Shown here: positions 7,168 through 13,965 of the stretch, one piece after another
Layout: every line of letters begins with the position of its first letter
How positions within the stretch are numbered: the stretch's first letter is position 1
NCBI GenBank assembly: GCA_041484845.1
Contig: JBGPIK010000086.1
Span: 1-19,425, forward strand
Length of the DNA stretch: 19,425 nt
Reading direction: 5' to 3'
Origin: JBGPIK01 sp041484845
Lineage (GTDB): Bacteria; Desulfobacterota; Binatia; UBA9968
Notes under the pieces: model-generated
The model's input: only the letters and a program-made list of their open reading frames with translations
The model's database searches: none
Told to the model about the DNA's origin: nothing
Made by a program: the position numbers and the translations under genes

Positions 7168-7197
7168 ACCTTAGCACGTAGCCGAAGCCGGTGTCAA
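7168..7197 (-). promoter_or_regulatory. Candidate promoter for the HARE-HTH gene
   Basis: On the minus strand a perfect TTGACA (7197-7192) is followed after 17-18 bases by a weak -10 (CTAAGG or TAAGGT, 7174-7168). It lies about 31 bases before the start codon. Confidence 0.4.
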
Positions 7198-7201
7198 GTT
7201 G

Positions 7202-7249
7202 GGATATGGTGAGCAATTAAAGATTGACGTAGGATATGAAATCGGATAT
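7202..7249. repeat. Three direct GGATAT repeats in the divergent HARE-HTH/dinD promoter region
   Basis: GGATAT occurs at 7202-7207, 7232-7237 and 7244-7249. The spacing is 30 and 12 bases, bracketing the -35 and -10 boxes of dinD. They could be operator half-sites. Confidence 0.4.
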
Positions 7250-7252
7250 CTT
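7224..7252 (+). promoter_or_regulatory. Candidate sigma70 promoter for dinD
   Basis: TTGACG (7224-7229), a 17-base spacer and TATCTT (7247-7252), about 33 bases before the start codon. The GGATAT repeats overlap it. I see no LexA box of the well-known types. Confidence 0.55.
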
Positions 7253-7284
7253 ACCCGAGTACATAACGCTTCAGAGGAGGTTGT

Positions 7285-8124
7285 ATGGACATTAGAGAGC
7301 AACTTGAAAAATCAAGGCACACGAAAACCGGCAGGCGGGACCAAGAATTAGAGTATTGGATAGCGAGGGAGCTCATGAGTATCCTTGCCTATCCGACTTG
7401 GCAGAAATTCGAGGATGTGATTCGCAGGGCGATGATAGCGTGCGAGAAAATGGGACGCCATCCAGATCGGCACTTTACCTATTCCGATAATGTGCCTATG
7501 CCTGGCAATGAAAAGCAAGTGACCCGACGCAACTATTACCTGTCGCGTTACGCATGTTATCTCATTTCGATGACAGGCGACTCATCGCGAGAGGAGATCG
7601 CCACAATGAAGGACTATTTCGCCATCCAAACACGAAAGCAGGAGATTGCGGAAGAACTTCCGGATGGGCAAAAGCGTATCGTCCTTCGACAGCGCGTCGC
7701 CAAGGCAAACAAGCAGCTAAACGGTGCAGCAAAAAAAGCTGGCGTCGTCAATTATGGTTACTTCAATAATCGGGGCTATATCGGTATGTATGATCGACCA
7801 CTGAGAGATGTGAAGCTTAAGAAGGGCATCCCCGACAAGGAAGACTTGCTTGATTGTAGCGGTCGCGCTGAATTGGCCGCACATGAGTTTAGAATCACTC
7901 AGACAGAGCAGCGACTGAACAATAATAATATTCAGGGTGAGCAGAATGCGACGGAAGCGCACTTTCATGTAGGCCGTGAGGTAAGAAACGCCATGGCTAA
8001 GGCCGGTGGGAAGATGCCAGAAGATTTACCGCGAGAACCTTCTATCAAAAACCTTCTACGTAAACAGGCGCGTGACTCTAAGAGAGCGATAGAAAATTTC
8101 ACCGGCAAGAAAGATTCAAATTAG
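7285..8124 (+). CDS. dinD: DinD-family DNA damage-inducible protein D
   Basis: 279 aa, close in length to E. coli DinD. The N-terminal BRO-N-like part (about 20-120) holds EYWIARELMSILAYPTW, YLSRYACYLI (85-94) and YFAIQTRKQE (111-120), all hallmarks of the family. The second half keeps NNRGYIGMY (161-169), a KKGIPDKEDLLD segment and ELAAHEFRITQTEQ (196-209). In E. coli, DinD is SOS-induced and inhibits RecA-mediated strand exchange; whether this copy does so is inference. AGGAGG lies five bases before the ATG. The stop codon (8122-8124) falls within the right terminal inverted repeat, so the last two codons are part of the transposon end. Its place on a transposon suggests the cargo modulates host recombination or the SOS state. 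Confidence 0.88.
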   Translation: MDIREQLEKSRHTKTGRRDQELEYWIARELMSILAYPTWQKFEDVIRRAMIACEKMGRHPDRHFTYSDNVPMPGNEKQVTRRNYYLSRYACYLISMTGDSSREEIATMKDYFAIQTRKQEIAEELPDGQKRIVLRQRVAKANKQLNGAAKKAGVVNYGYFNNRGYIGMYDRPLRDVKLKKGIPDKEDLLDCSGRAELAAHEFRITQTEQRLNNNNIQGEQNATEAHFHVGREVRNAMAKAGGKMPEDLPREPSIKNLLRKQARDSKRAIENFTGKKDSN

Positions 8125-8133
8125 GACACCGCC
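8117..8133. repeat. Right terminal inverted repeat of the transposon
   Basis: CAAATTAGGACACCGCC is the exact reverse complement of 4986-5002. It contains the dinD stop codon. Confidence 0.92.
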
Positions 8134-8141
8134 CGCGAGCC
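8134..8141. repeat. Target-site duplication, right copy (CGCGAGCC)
   Basis: Identical to and in the same orientation as 4978-4985, directly abutting the right terminal repeat. Confidence 0.9.
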
Positions 8142-8239
8142 CATAACCCTCGCAAGAGGCAAATCGGACGCTGCGCGCAAGTGAAGAGGTGTCAACCGGG
8201 CCGTCTGTGGGTGGCAGCCGGTACTTTCTATGATGGGAC

Positions 8240-8290
8240 GCCGATCCCGATCGGCAACGGCGCACGCCCCACCGCTTGACGAGGGCGTGT
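8240..8290. other. Two GC-rich hairpins downstream of the eutA-like gene
   Basis: GCCGAT/ATCGGC (8240-8245 with 8250-8255) and CACGCCC/GGGCGTG (8263-8269 with 8283-8289). The second stands 16 bases behind the minus-strand stop codon. Neither is followed by a T-run on the minus strand, so they may stabilise the mRNA end or aid factor-dependent termination. They do not look like classical intrinsic terminators. Confidence 0.35.
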
Positions 8291-8305
8291 GTGATTTAGA
8301 AAAAC

Positions 8306-9823
8306 TCAGTCGCTATGCGTTGTCGGAAACATCAGTGACTTTACTGTCACCGGGATCACTTCCGTAATTCCCAAGCACTCGCCGATATCGATATAGTCCA
8401 AATCGCCGACTTCGATTCCGTCTACGGCGATGATGTCCCGAGTGACCTTCAGCTCATCCTTGAGAATTCCGCCTAAGGACTTCGCGATGTCCAAATCCAG
8501 GGTCAAGTACAGCGGGCACTTGGGGTCATCGGCATCCTTCAAAATAGCGGCAACGCCCTCGGCGATTCGGCGCACCGATTGATAGTCCGGCTGGCCGTCC
8601 ACGGTCAGCGACAATGCCAGACCCGAGGTAAAGCGCGGTAGGTCAAATTTAGCCAGCGCCTGTTTCAACGCCGTATCCACTGACACATCTTTGCGGACCA
8701 CAGCTTGAATAACTTTAAGCCCGTGAACCGGCAACGCGCGGAGGTCCGAAACGTAACTCGTGTTGCCGCTCGCCTGAATCGTATATTCGCCGGCGCCGAT
8801 GACCGTTGCCCGAATGCCTTCGATGGGCTCACGGAGAACATCTTTCGGCAGCCTTTTCAGATACTCACGCATGTTTTTGCCAAGCACCGGACCGATGTCA
8901 CCGTACCCTTTGGGGTCACGGTCATAAACATGCTCGGAAACGCCTCCGGAAAACACAATATGCTGGATCTGTTTGAAACCGCGATAATTTACAAAAGGCG
9001 GCGTTACCATTAACTGCTTGGCCATCGGCGAAGTCGGTCCCCGTTCAATGATCTCGAACAAAATCTTCGCCATATAGCCGCCGAAATCTTCTTTCTGCCT
9101 TTCCGTAATCTTCTCACCGAGCGCGACCGTATAGCCGAGTTCCTTCATCATTGCGTGACCGGCATCTTCAATACGGGTAATAATATCGTTCTCGTCGAAG
9201 GCGATCAGCCGCGCGCCCACGTTAATCGATGCCGTTTGAGTAACGACACCGTCTTCAACCAAAGAAAATTTAGTCGTGCCGCCACCCATATCCACATTGA
9301 GAACCGTGTTGTGTTCAGATTTCGACAGATCCACCGCGCCGCACCCATAGGCCGCAAGCAGCGCCTCGTGATTATGGCCGGCGGCCGCGCAGATAAATTT
9401 CCCGGAATACTTGGCAAAGAACTCGACGATCGGCTGAGCGTTTTCCTTTTTCAGCGCCTCGCCCGTAATGATCACCGCTCCGGTGTCGACGTCGTCGGCC
9501 GACAAGCCGGCCTCTTGATAGGCATCGTGAATGAATTGATTGACCTTATCCGTATCGATCTTCGTCGCCGTCAAGTACGGCGTAAGCATGATCGGCGAGC
9601 GATAAAGCACCTCGCGGTTGGTGACCTTGAATTTACCGGACAGAGACGCGCCTTGGCGCCGCAACGTGATGTGCGAGAAAATCAGATGGGAGGTTGAAGA
9701 GCCGATATCGATGCCGACGCTCTTAAGCGAGAACATCTCGAGCCCTTCGATATCCGTGACAATTTCACCTTCCCTTATCTCAAAATTTTCCGGATGGTCG
9801 TGATCGTATATATCGTCGTGCAT
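8306..9823 (-). CDS. EutA-like reactivating factor, ASKHA-fold ATPase
   Basis: 505-aa cytosolic protein resembling EutA, the chaperone-like ATPase that exchanges damaged cobalamin from ethanolamine ammonia-lyase. Fold motifs are readable: phosphate-1 SVGIDIGSSTSHLIFS (about 35-50), phosphate-2 VLNVDMGGGTTKFSL (about 174-188) and the adenosine loop HIVFSGGVSE (about 288-297). GAGG lies seven bases before the ATG. No eutB or eutC (the lyase subunits) and no microcompartment genes are in the window, so ethanolamine may not be the real pathway. In its native place it stood between two paralogous bicupins, suggesting it serves a cupin-linked enzyme system. A terminator ends the upstream bicupin 40 bases before this start, yet I see no clear promoter in that space, so its transcription is unclear. 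Confidence 0.82.
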   Translation of the reverse strand: MHDDIYDHDHPENFEIREGEIVTDIEGLEMFSLKSVGIDIGSSTSHLIFSHITLRRQGASLSGKFKVTNREVLYRSPIMLTPYLTATKIDTDKVNQFIHDAYQEAGLSADDVDTGAVIITGEALKKENAQPIVEFFAKYSGKFICAAAGHNHEALLAAYGCGAVDLSKSEHNTVLNVDMGGGTTKFSLVEDGVVTQTASINVGARLIAFDENDIITRIEDAGHAMMKELGYTVALGEKITERQKEDFGGYMAKILFEIIERGPTSPMAKQLMVTPPFVNYRGFKQIQHIVFSGGVSEHVYDRDPKGYGDIGPVLGKNMREYLKRLPKDVLREPIEGIRATVIGAGEYTIQASGNTSYVSDLRALPVHGLKVIQAVVRKDVSVDTALKQALAKFDLPRFTSGLALSLTVDGQPDYQSVRRIAEGVAAILKDADDPKCPLYLTLDLDIAKSLGGILKDELKVTRDIIAVDGIEVGDLDYIDIGECLGITEVIPVTVKSLMFPTTHSD

Positions 9824-9862
9824 TGGCCTGCCTCAGTTTTGTGAATTTTTACCGTGCCGCAT

Positions 9863-9892
9863 AAAAAGAAATCCCCGCGCGCGGCGGGGATT
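9863..9892 (-). terminator. Intrinsic terminator after bicupin 2 (end of the atp transcript)
   Basis: A perfect 9-bp stem, AATCCCCGC (9870-9878) with GCGGGGATT (9884-9892), has a 5-base loop. On the minus strand it is followed by TTCTTTTT (9870-9863). It lies 38 bases behind the bicupin 2 stop and only 40 bases before the eutA-like start, so it could also act as an attenuator for that gene. Confidence 0.8.
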
Positions 9893-9930
9893 CCATCAAA
9901 TGACTCCTATGGATCTCTAGGGTGGATCGT

Positions 9931-11064
9931 CTATTGTTTCCCCATCGCCCTGGACCATTCGAAGTTCGGATTCGTGTAACATTCATCCGGCATGATGCTC
10001 TTGATGCCGCGTTTGCCCAATTCCTCTTGGAACTTATTGCGGATGTAAGGATCTTCGTTGGGATATTCGATTTGGTCTTTGGCCCGGTCTTCGACCTTCT
10101 CCGCATGACCGTGAAACTGCATAGGCGGATGGAGAGCGAGATAGCGCGCCATGTCGCCGCCAGCATTGAAATGTTGGTGGAACCATTTGTTGGGCGGCGT
10201 CACCATACTGCATTCGTGCCACGGACAGACGATTTTTTCTTTGCCCTCTTCCCACATGATCGAATAACCTTCGCCTGCCGGAATGATGATCGCGCGGCCC
10301 GGACCGTGCCGGTGCGCTTTTTTGTAGGTTTTTGGCGCAAAGACAGACATATGCGCCGTGAGTTCCGAATTGGGAAACTGAATGAAGACGCTTTTGCCGC
10401 CGGCCCCGCGCCTTTCATTCGCATCGAGTTTGTTCCACGCGCGCATATCCGGGAAGAAGTTGCCATACCAGAAACCGCGAAGACCCAAACCCTCATCAGC
10501 ATTCGCCGCTTGAACCAATTTGGCTTCAGAATAAAAATCGCCGTCCCCGGCACCGTTTTTCGGCTCGTAGGGATTATTGAAGTACATGTCCGGTTCCGGC
10601 AGCGCGGACATCGCCATCGGCATGTAGCTATAGTGGAAAAGGCGTACCGGTTTGTCACCCTGCATATTGCTAAACACGTGGGAATGGTTGCGTGGAATTA
10701 AAAATAGCGAGTGTTCCTGCCACTCGAAGCTTTTCTTGCCTCTGCCCTCACCCGCCCAGACGGTGCTTAGGCCGCGGCCTTTTAGAACATAAACAATCTC
10801 ATCCAGAGCAAACTTCACAGGCGGAAGGCTTTTTCCAGGCGGAACTTCGGTCACTCGCGCCGCCGTGACTCCTTCTTGCCCTAGCAGCTGGATGAATGCG
10901 GCTTTGCACCCGCGCTCTTCCCACCACTCTAATTCTATAGTGCGCAAATCCTCGATATAGTACCCTGTGTGGATCGGAATCCCTATTGATTTCATCCACC
11001 GATCATACGTGAATTCTTTGCTCCACATCGTTATGACGGGTTCCTTTTTCGCCGCTTCGGCCAT
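9931..11064 (-). CDS. Bicupin protein, paralogue 2
   Basis: 377-aa bicupin, co-linear with the protein at 3759-4895 without large gaps. The C-terminal cupin keeps KKAHRHGPGRAIIIP and PPNKWFHQHFN with all four histidines. The N-terminal cupin (DEIVYVLKGRG, LIPRNHSHVFSN) again lacks the H-x-H pair. The block MARYLALHPPMQFHGHAEKV and the following KVEDRAKDQIEY stretch are nearly identical in both copies, and divergence is concentrated around residues 150-195. The ATG at 11064 is preferred over 11070 because the AGGAGG site is seven bases from the former but only one from the latter. It begins 19 bases behind atpC on the same strand and is followed by a strong terminator, so it appears to be the distal gene of the ATP synthase transcript. 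Substrate unknown. Confidence 0.85.
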   Translation of the reverse strand: MAEAAKKEPVITMWSKEFTYDRWMKSIGIPIHTGYYIEDLRTIELEWWEERGCKAAFIQLLGQEGVTAARVTEVPPGKSLPPVKFALDEIVYVLKGRGLSTVWAGEGRGKKSFEWQEHSLFLIPRNHSHVFSNMQGDKPVRLFHYSYMPMAMSALPEPDMYFNNPYEPKNGAGDGDFYSEAKLVQAANADEGLGLRGFWYGNFFPDMRAWNKLDANERRGAGGKSVFIQFPNSELTAHMSVFAPKTYKKAHRHGPGRAIIIPAGEGYSIMWEEGKEKIVCPWHECSMVTPPNKWFHQHFNAGGDMARYLALHPPMQFHGHAEKVEDRAKDQIEYPNEDPYIRNKFQEELGKRGIKSIMPDECYTNPNFEWSRAMGKQ

Positions 11065-11083
11065 AATCATTCCTCCTTACTCT

Positions 11084-11500
11084 CTATCTTCTTGCTTCTT
11101 TGCTGGCGACTTGAAGTCGCACGAGGGCACGTCGTAAAGCCACCTCAGCGACGTCAAATTCCTTTTCTTCAAAATTCAGCTCAGCCATACGCTTTTCCGC
11201 GCGCTCCTTGGCGCGTTGCGCTCGACCGGCATCGATTTCGGTAGCGAATTCCGCCGCGGGCGCCAAGACCGTCATAACATTATCAAGGACCTCAGCATAG
11301 CCCCCGCTAACAGCCAGATAGTGCTTAGCGACCGCTTGCTTGTAACTCATCTCACCCGGTTCCAAGAGAGACAAAAACGAGATGTGATTCGGCAGGACGC
11401 CGAATTCTCCCAGTGCGCCAGGGGCCGTGACTTCATCAACCTCCTCGTCAAGGAGCAACCGGCTGGGTGTTACGACTCTAAATCTGATCTTGTTGGCCAT
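11084..11500 (-). CDS. atpC: F1 ATP synthase epsilon subunit
   Basis: 138 aa, normal length. The N-terminal beta sandwich (RFRVVTPSRLLLDEEVDEVTAPGALGEFGVLPNH) is followed by the C-terminal helical hairpin (AGRAQRAKERAEKRMAEL, ALRRALVRLQVA) that modulates ATPase activity. Last classical gene of the atp operon; a 129-base gap with a repeat array separates it from atpD. GAGAGATC precedes the ATG. Confidence 0.96.
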   Translation of the reverse strand: MANKIRFRVVTPSRLLLDEEVDEVTAPGALGEFGVLPNHISFLSLLEPGEMSYKQAVAKHYLAVSGGYAEVLDNVMTVLAPAAEFATEIDAGRAQRAKERAEKRMAELNFEEKEFDVAEVALRRALVRLQVASKEARR

Positions 11501-11532
11501 GATCTCTCAATTGCCACCGTGAACTGTTCCGC

Positions 11533-11597
11533 GTTGAACGACGTGAACATTTTGAACTGTTTGAACCACGCATCCCGGATTGTTCAAGCTGTTCAAA
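11533..11597. repeat. 9-base tandem array and long inverted repeat in the atpD-atpC gap
   Basis: Four TGAAC-cored units stand at exact 9-base steps (GAAC at 11536, 11545, 11554, 11563), and an earlier GAAC lies at 11521. The last two units (11551-11566) pair with 11582-11597 as a 16-position stem with 14 Watson-Crick pairs, one G-U and one mismatch, around a 15-base loop. No T-run follows on either strand, so it is not an intrinsic terminator. It may tune atpC expression or mRNA stability. Confidence 0.6.
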
Positions 11598-11629
11598 CCA
11601 TTGCTGACGCCTAGTCCCTAAATTTCTGC

Positions 11630-13039
11630 CTACTGCGCCGCCATTTTCCTGGCTTTTTCTACTGCCTGCTCGATGGTGCCGACCATGTAGAAGGCCTGCT
11701 CAGGGATGTCATCATGTTTACCGTCGACGATTTCTTTGAACCCTCTGATCGTGTCTTTCAGTTCAACATAAGCGCCCGGGGTACCCGTGAAGGCCTCGGC
11801 CACATGAAAGGGCTGCGATAGGAACCGCTGAATTTTTCGCGCCCGAGCGACCGTCATTCTATCCTCCTCCGACAACTCGTCCATACCTAGAATAGCAATG
11901 ATGTCCTGAAGATCTTTATAACGTTGCAGGATCACCTGTACTTGACGCGCGATGTCGTAATGCTCTGCCCCCACGACATGGGGATCCAAGATACGCGAAG
12001 TTGAGTCCAGCGGGTCCACTGCCGGGTAAATTCCCAACTCAGCGATCTGGCGTGACAGAACGGTCGTCGCGTCCAGGTGTGCAAAGGTCGTCGCAGGAGC
12101 CGGGTCAGTCAAGTCGTCGGCCGGAACGTAGATCGCTTGCACTGAAGTGATCGAACCTTTGTGCGTCGTCGTAATTCGCTCTTGGAGCTCGCCCAAGTCC
12201 GTGGCCAAGGTCGGCTGATATCCGACGGCGGAGGGCATGCGTCCGAGAAGTGTAGACACCTCAGAGTTCGCTTGGGTAAAACGGAAGATGTTGTCGAGAA
12301 ATAAGAGCACGTCCCGGCCTTCGTCGTCACGGAAGTACTCCGCCTGGGTTAAGGCGGTGAGCGCCACGCGCGCCCTAGCGCCAGGCGGCTCGTTCATCTG
12401 ACCATAGACCAGCGAGGCCTTATTGATAACACCTGATTCTTTCATTTCGAGCCATAGGTCGTTTCCCTCGCGGGTCCGTTCGCCGACGCCGCCGAAGACA
12501 GAGTAACCGCCGTGCTTCATGGCGACGTTATTGATGAGTTCCATGAGAATGACGGTCTTGCCGACACCGGCGCCGCCGAACAAACCAATTTTTCCGCCGC
12601 GGGCATAGGGCGCCAACAAATCAACTACTTTGATGCCGGTCTCAAAGGCCTGGATTTTAGTCTCTTGATCGACGAATTCCGGAGTTGGGCGATGAATCGG
12701 ATAAGATTTCTTGGCATTGATCGGGCCACCTTCATCCACCGGCTCGCCAATGACGTTGAGAACGCGCCCCAACGTTTCTTGGCCCACCGGCACCATGATA
12801 CCGGCGCCCGTATCCATGACATCCATGCCCCGAACCAGCCCTTCGGTGGTATCCATAGCGACGCAACGGACTGTGTTCTCACCCAAGTGTTGTGCCACCT
12901 CGATAACAAGGTTCCATTGCTGATCACTGATGGCCGGATTGCTCACCTTGAGAGCATTGTAAATAGGAGGCAGTGAGCCCTCGGAAAACTCGACGTCGAT
13001 AACTGCTCCCAAGACCTGGGTAATCTTGCCCGTGTTCAT
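11630..13039 (-). CDS. atpD: F1 ATP synthase beta subunit
   Basis: 469 aa, full length and intact. Carries the catalytic sites: Walker A GGAGVGKT (155-162), catalytic E187 in GGVGERTREGNDL, Walker B strand LLFLDNIFRFTQ (about 245-255) and DELSEED (387-393). The FTQANSEVSTLLGR and LATDLGELQERIT wording is common in deltaproteobacterial beta subunits. GGAGGA stands upstream of the ATG at 13039; the gamma gene ends 24 bases before it. Confidence 0.98.
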   Translation of the reverse strand: MNTGKITQVLGAVIDVEFSEGSLPPIYNALKVSNPAISDQQWNLVIEVAQHLGENTVRCVAMDTTEGLVRGMDVMDTGAGIMVPVGQETLGRVLNVIGEPVDEGGPINAKKSYPIHRPTPEFVDQETKIQAFETGIKVVDLLAPYARGGKIGLFGGAGVGKTVILMELINNVAMKHGGYSVFGGVGERTREGNDLWLEMKESGVINKASLVYGQMNEPPGARARVALTALTQAEYFRDDEGRDVLLFLDNIFRFTQANSEVSTLLGRMPSAVGYQPTLATDLGELQERITTTHKGSITSVQAIYVPADDLTDPAPATTFAHLDATTVLSRQIAELGIYPAVDPLDSTSRILDPHVVGAEHYDIARQVQVILQRYKDLQDIIAILGMDELSEEDRMTVARARKIQRFLSQPFHVAEAFTGTPGAYVELKDTIRGFKEIVDGKHDDIPEQAFYMVGTIEQAVEKARKMAAQ

Positions 13040-13063
13040 AGTAACGATTCCTCCGTTAAATCC

Positions 13064-13924
13064 TCACTTCAAAGCTTCCGCCGTCCCGACGATTTCCATC
13101 AGCTCGCGAGTAATCGACGCCTGACGGGCTCGGTTCATTTGCAACGTGAGGGTTCCCATCATCTTCGATGCGTTGCTGGTCGCAGAGTCCATGGCGGTCA
13201 TACGCGCGCCATGCTCGCTCGCTGTAGCTTCCAGAAGAGCACGAAAAATCGCCACTTCCGCCATCCTGGGTAAAAGACTTGCGAGTATTGCCTCTACACT
13301 CGGCTCATAAAGATACTCGGTAAGCTGATCGGTGTTTTCGGTCTCAGGCAGAGCTACGGGCAACAATTTTTCCAGCGTCGGCACCTGCGACAACGCAGAG
13401 CGGAAGCGGCTGTACAAGATGTAGACCGCGTCCGTCTCTCCTTGAACAAAACGATGGATGGCCTTTTCGGCGACCGCTGCTGCCAGCTCTTCGGCAGGCG
13501 TGGCGAGGATATTTATGTGGCGATCCGCGATCGTGGCTCGGCGCCGGCGAAAGTGGTCTGCGCCCTTGCGGCCTACCAGGACAAGATTTATCTCTTTGCC
13601 GGCGCCTTCCCGGCGCATAAACGCTTCCGCGGCCCGGATCAGGTTCGCGTTGTAACCACCGCAAAGACCCCGATCTGAAGTAAAAAGCAACACGTGAATC
13701 TTCTTCTCCTCACGCCCTCTTAGCAGCGGATGCGCGTCTCGGGAAACCCGCGCCGCAACATTGCGCAACAGCTCAGCCATCTTGTCCGCGTAGGGACGAG
13801 CCGCGAGCGCCGCCTCTTGCGCGCGACGCAGCTTAGCAGCGGAGACCATCTTCATGGCCTTGGTGATCTGCTGCGTGTTGCGGATCGAACTGATCCGCTT
13901 ACGTATCGCCTTAAGGGTAGCCAT
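13064..13924 (-). CDS. atpG: F1 ATP synthase gamma subunit
   Basis: 286 aa, the rotor shaft. The conserved N-terminal helix (LKAIRKRISSIRNTQQITKAMKMVSAAKLRRAQ) and C-terminal helix (NASKMMGTLTLQMNRARQASITRELMEIV) form the coiled coil that turns in the alpha/beta ring. GLCGGYNANL marks the Rossmann-like domain. The region before the ATG is unusual: seven consecutive G residues end one base before it, in place of a normal spaced ribosome site. Confidence 0.97.
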   Translation of the reverse strand: MATLKAIRKRISSIRNTQQITKAMKMVSAAKLRRAQEAALAARPYADKMAELLRNVAARVSRDAHPLLRGREEKKIHVLLFTSDRGLCGGYNANLIRAAEAFMRREGAGKEINLVLVGRKGADHFRRRRATIADRHINILATPAEELAAAVAEKAIHRFVQGETDAVYILYSRFRSALSQVPTLEKLLPVALPETENTDQLTEYLYEPSVEAILASLLPRMAEVAIFRALLEATASEHGARMTAMDSATSNASKMMGTLTLQMNRARQASITRELMEIVGTAEALK

Positions 13925-13965
13925 TCCCCCCCAAAAATTCTTGCTAGCCCGGACTAGCCGCTAAA

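Larger units (their letters stand above)
4986..8133. mobile_element. IS1-family transposon with passenger genes (3,148 bp)
   Basis: The ends are a perfect 17-bp inverted repeat beginning GGCGGTGTCC. Both ends are flanked by the same 8-bp direct repeat CGCGAGCC, so both boundaries are fixed to the base. Terminal GG and an 8-bp duplication agree with the IS1-like transposase inside. The element is about four times longer than a simple IS1 and carries six additional loci: a 95-aa protein, a 54-aa Cys/His protein, an RHH protein, a tRNA-like element, a HARE-HTH protein and DinD. By eye it is richer in A and T than its flanks. The intact repeats and duplication suggest a fairly recent insertion. 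The landing site is intergenic, between the eutA-like gene and bicupin 1. Confidence 0.9.

Noticed and set aside
8170..8280. Plus-strand frame ending GTFYDGTPIPIGNGARPTA behind the transposon
   Set aside because: It is short, has no start with a ribosome site, and lies in a hairpin-rich non-coding gap. It could be a gene remnant, but nothing supports a call.
9155..10701. Large plus-strand frames (180 and 259 codons) opposite the eutA-like and bicupin 2 genes
   Set aside because: They mirror well-supported minus-strand genes. Their translations are compositionally odd and contain no domain.
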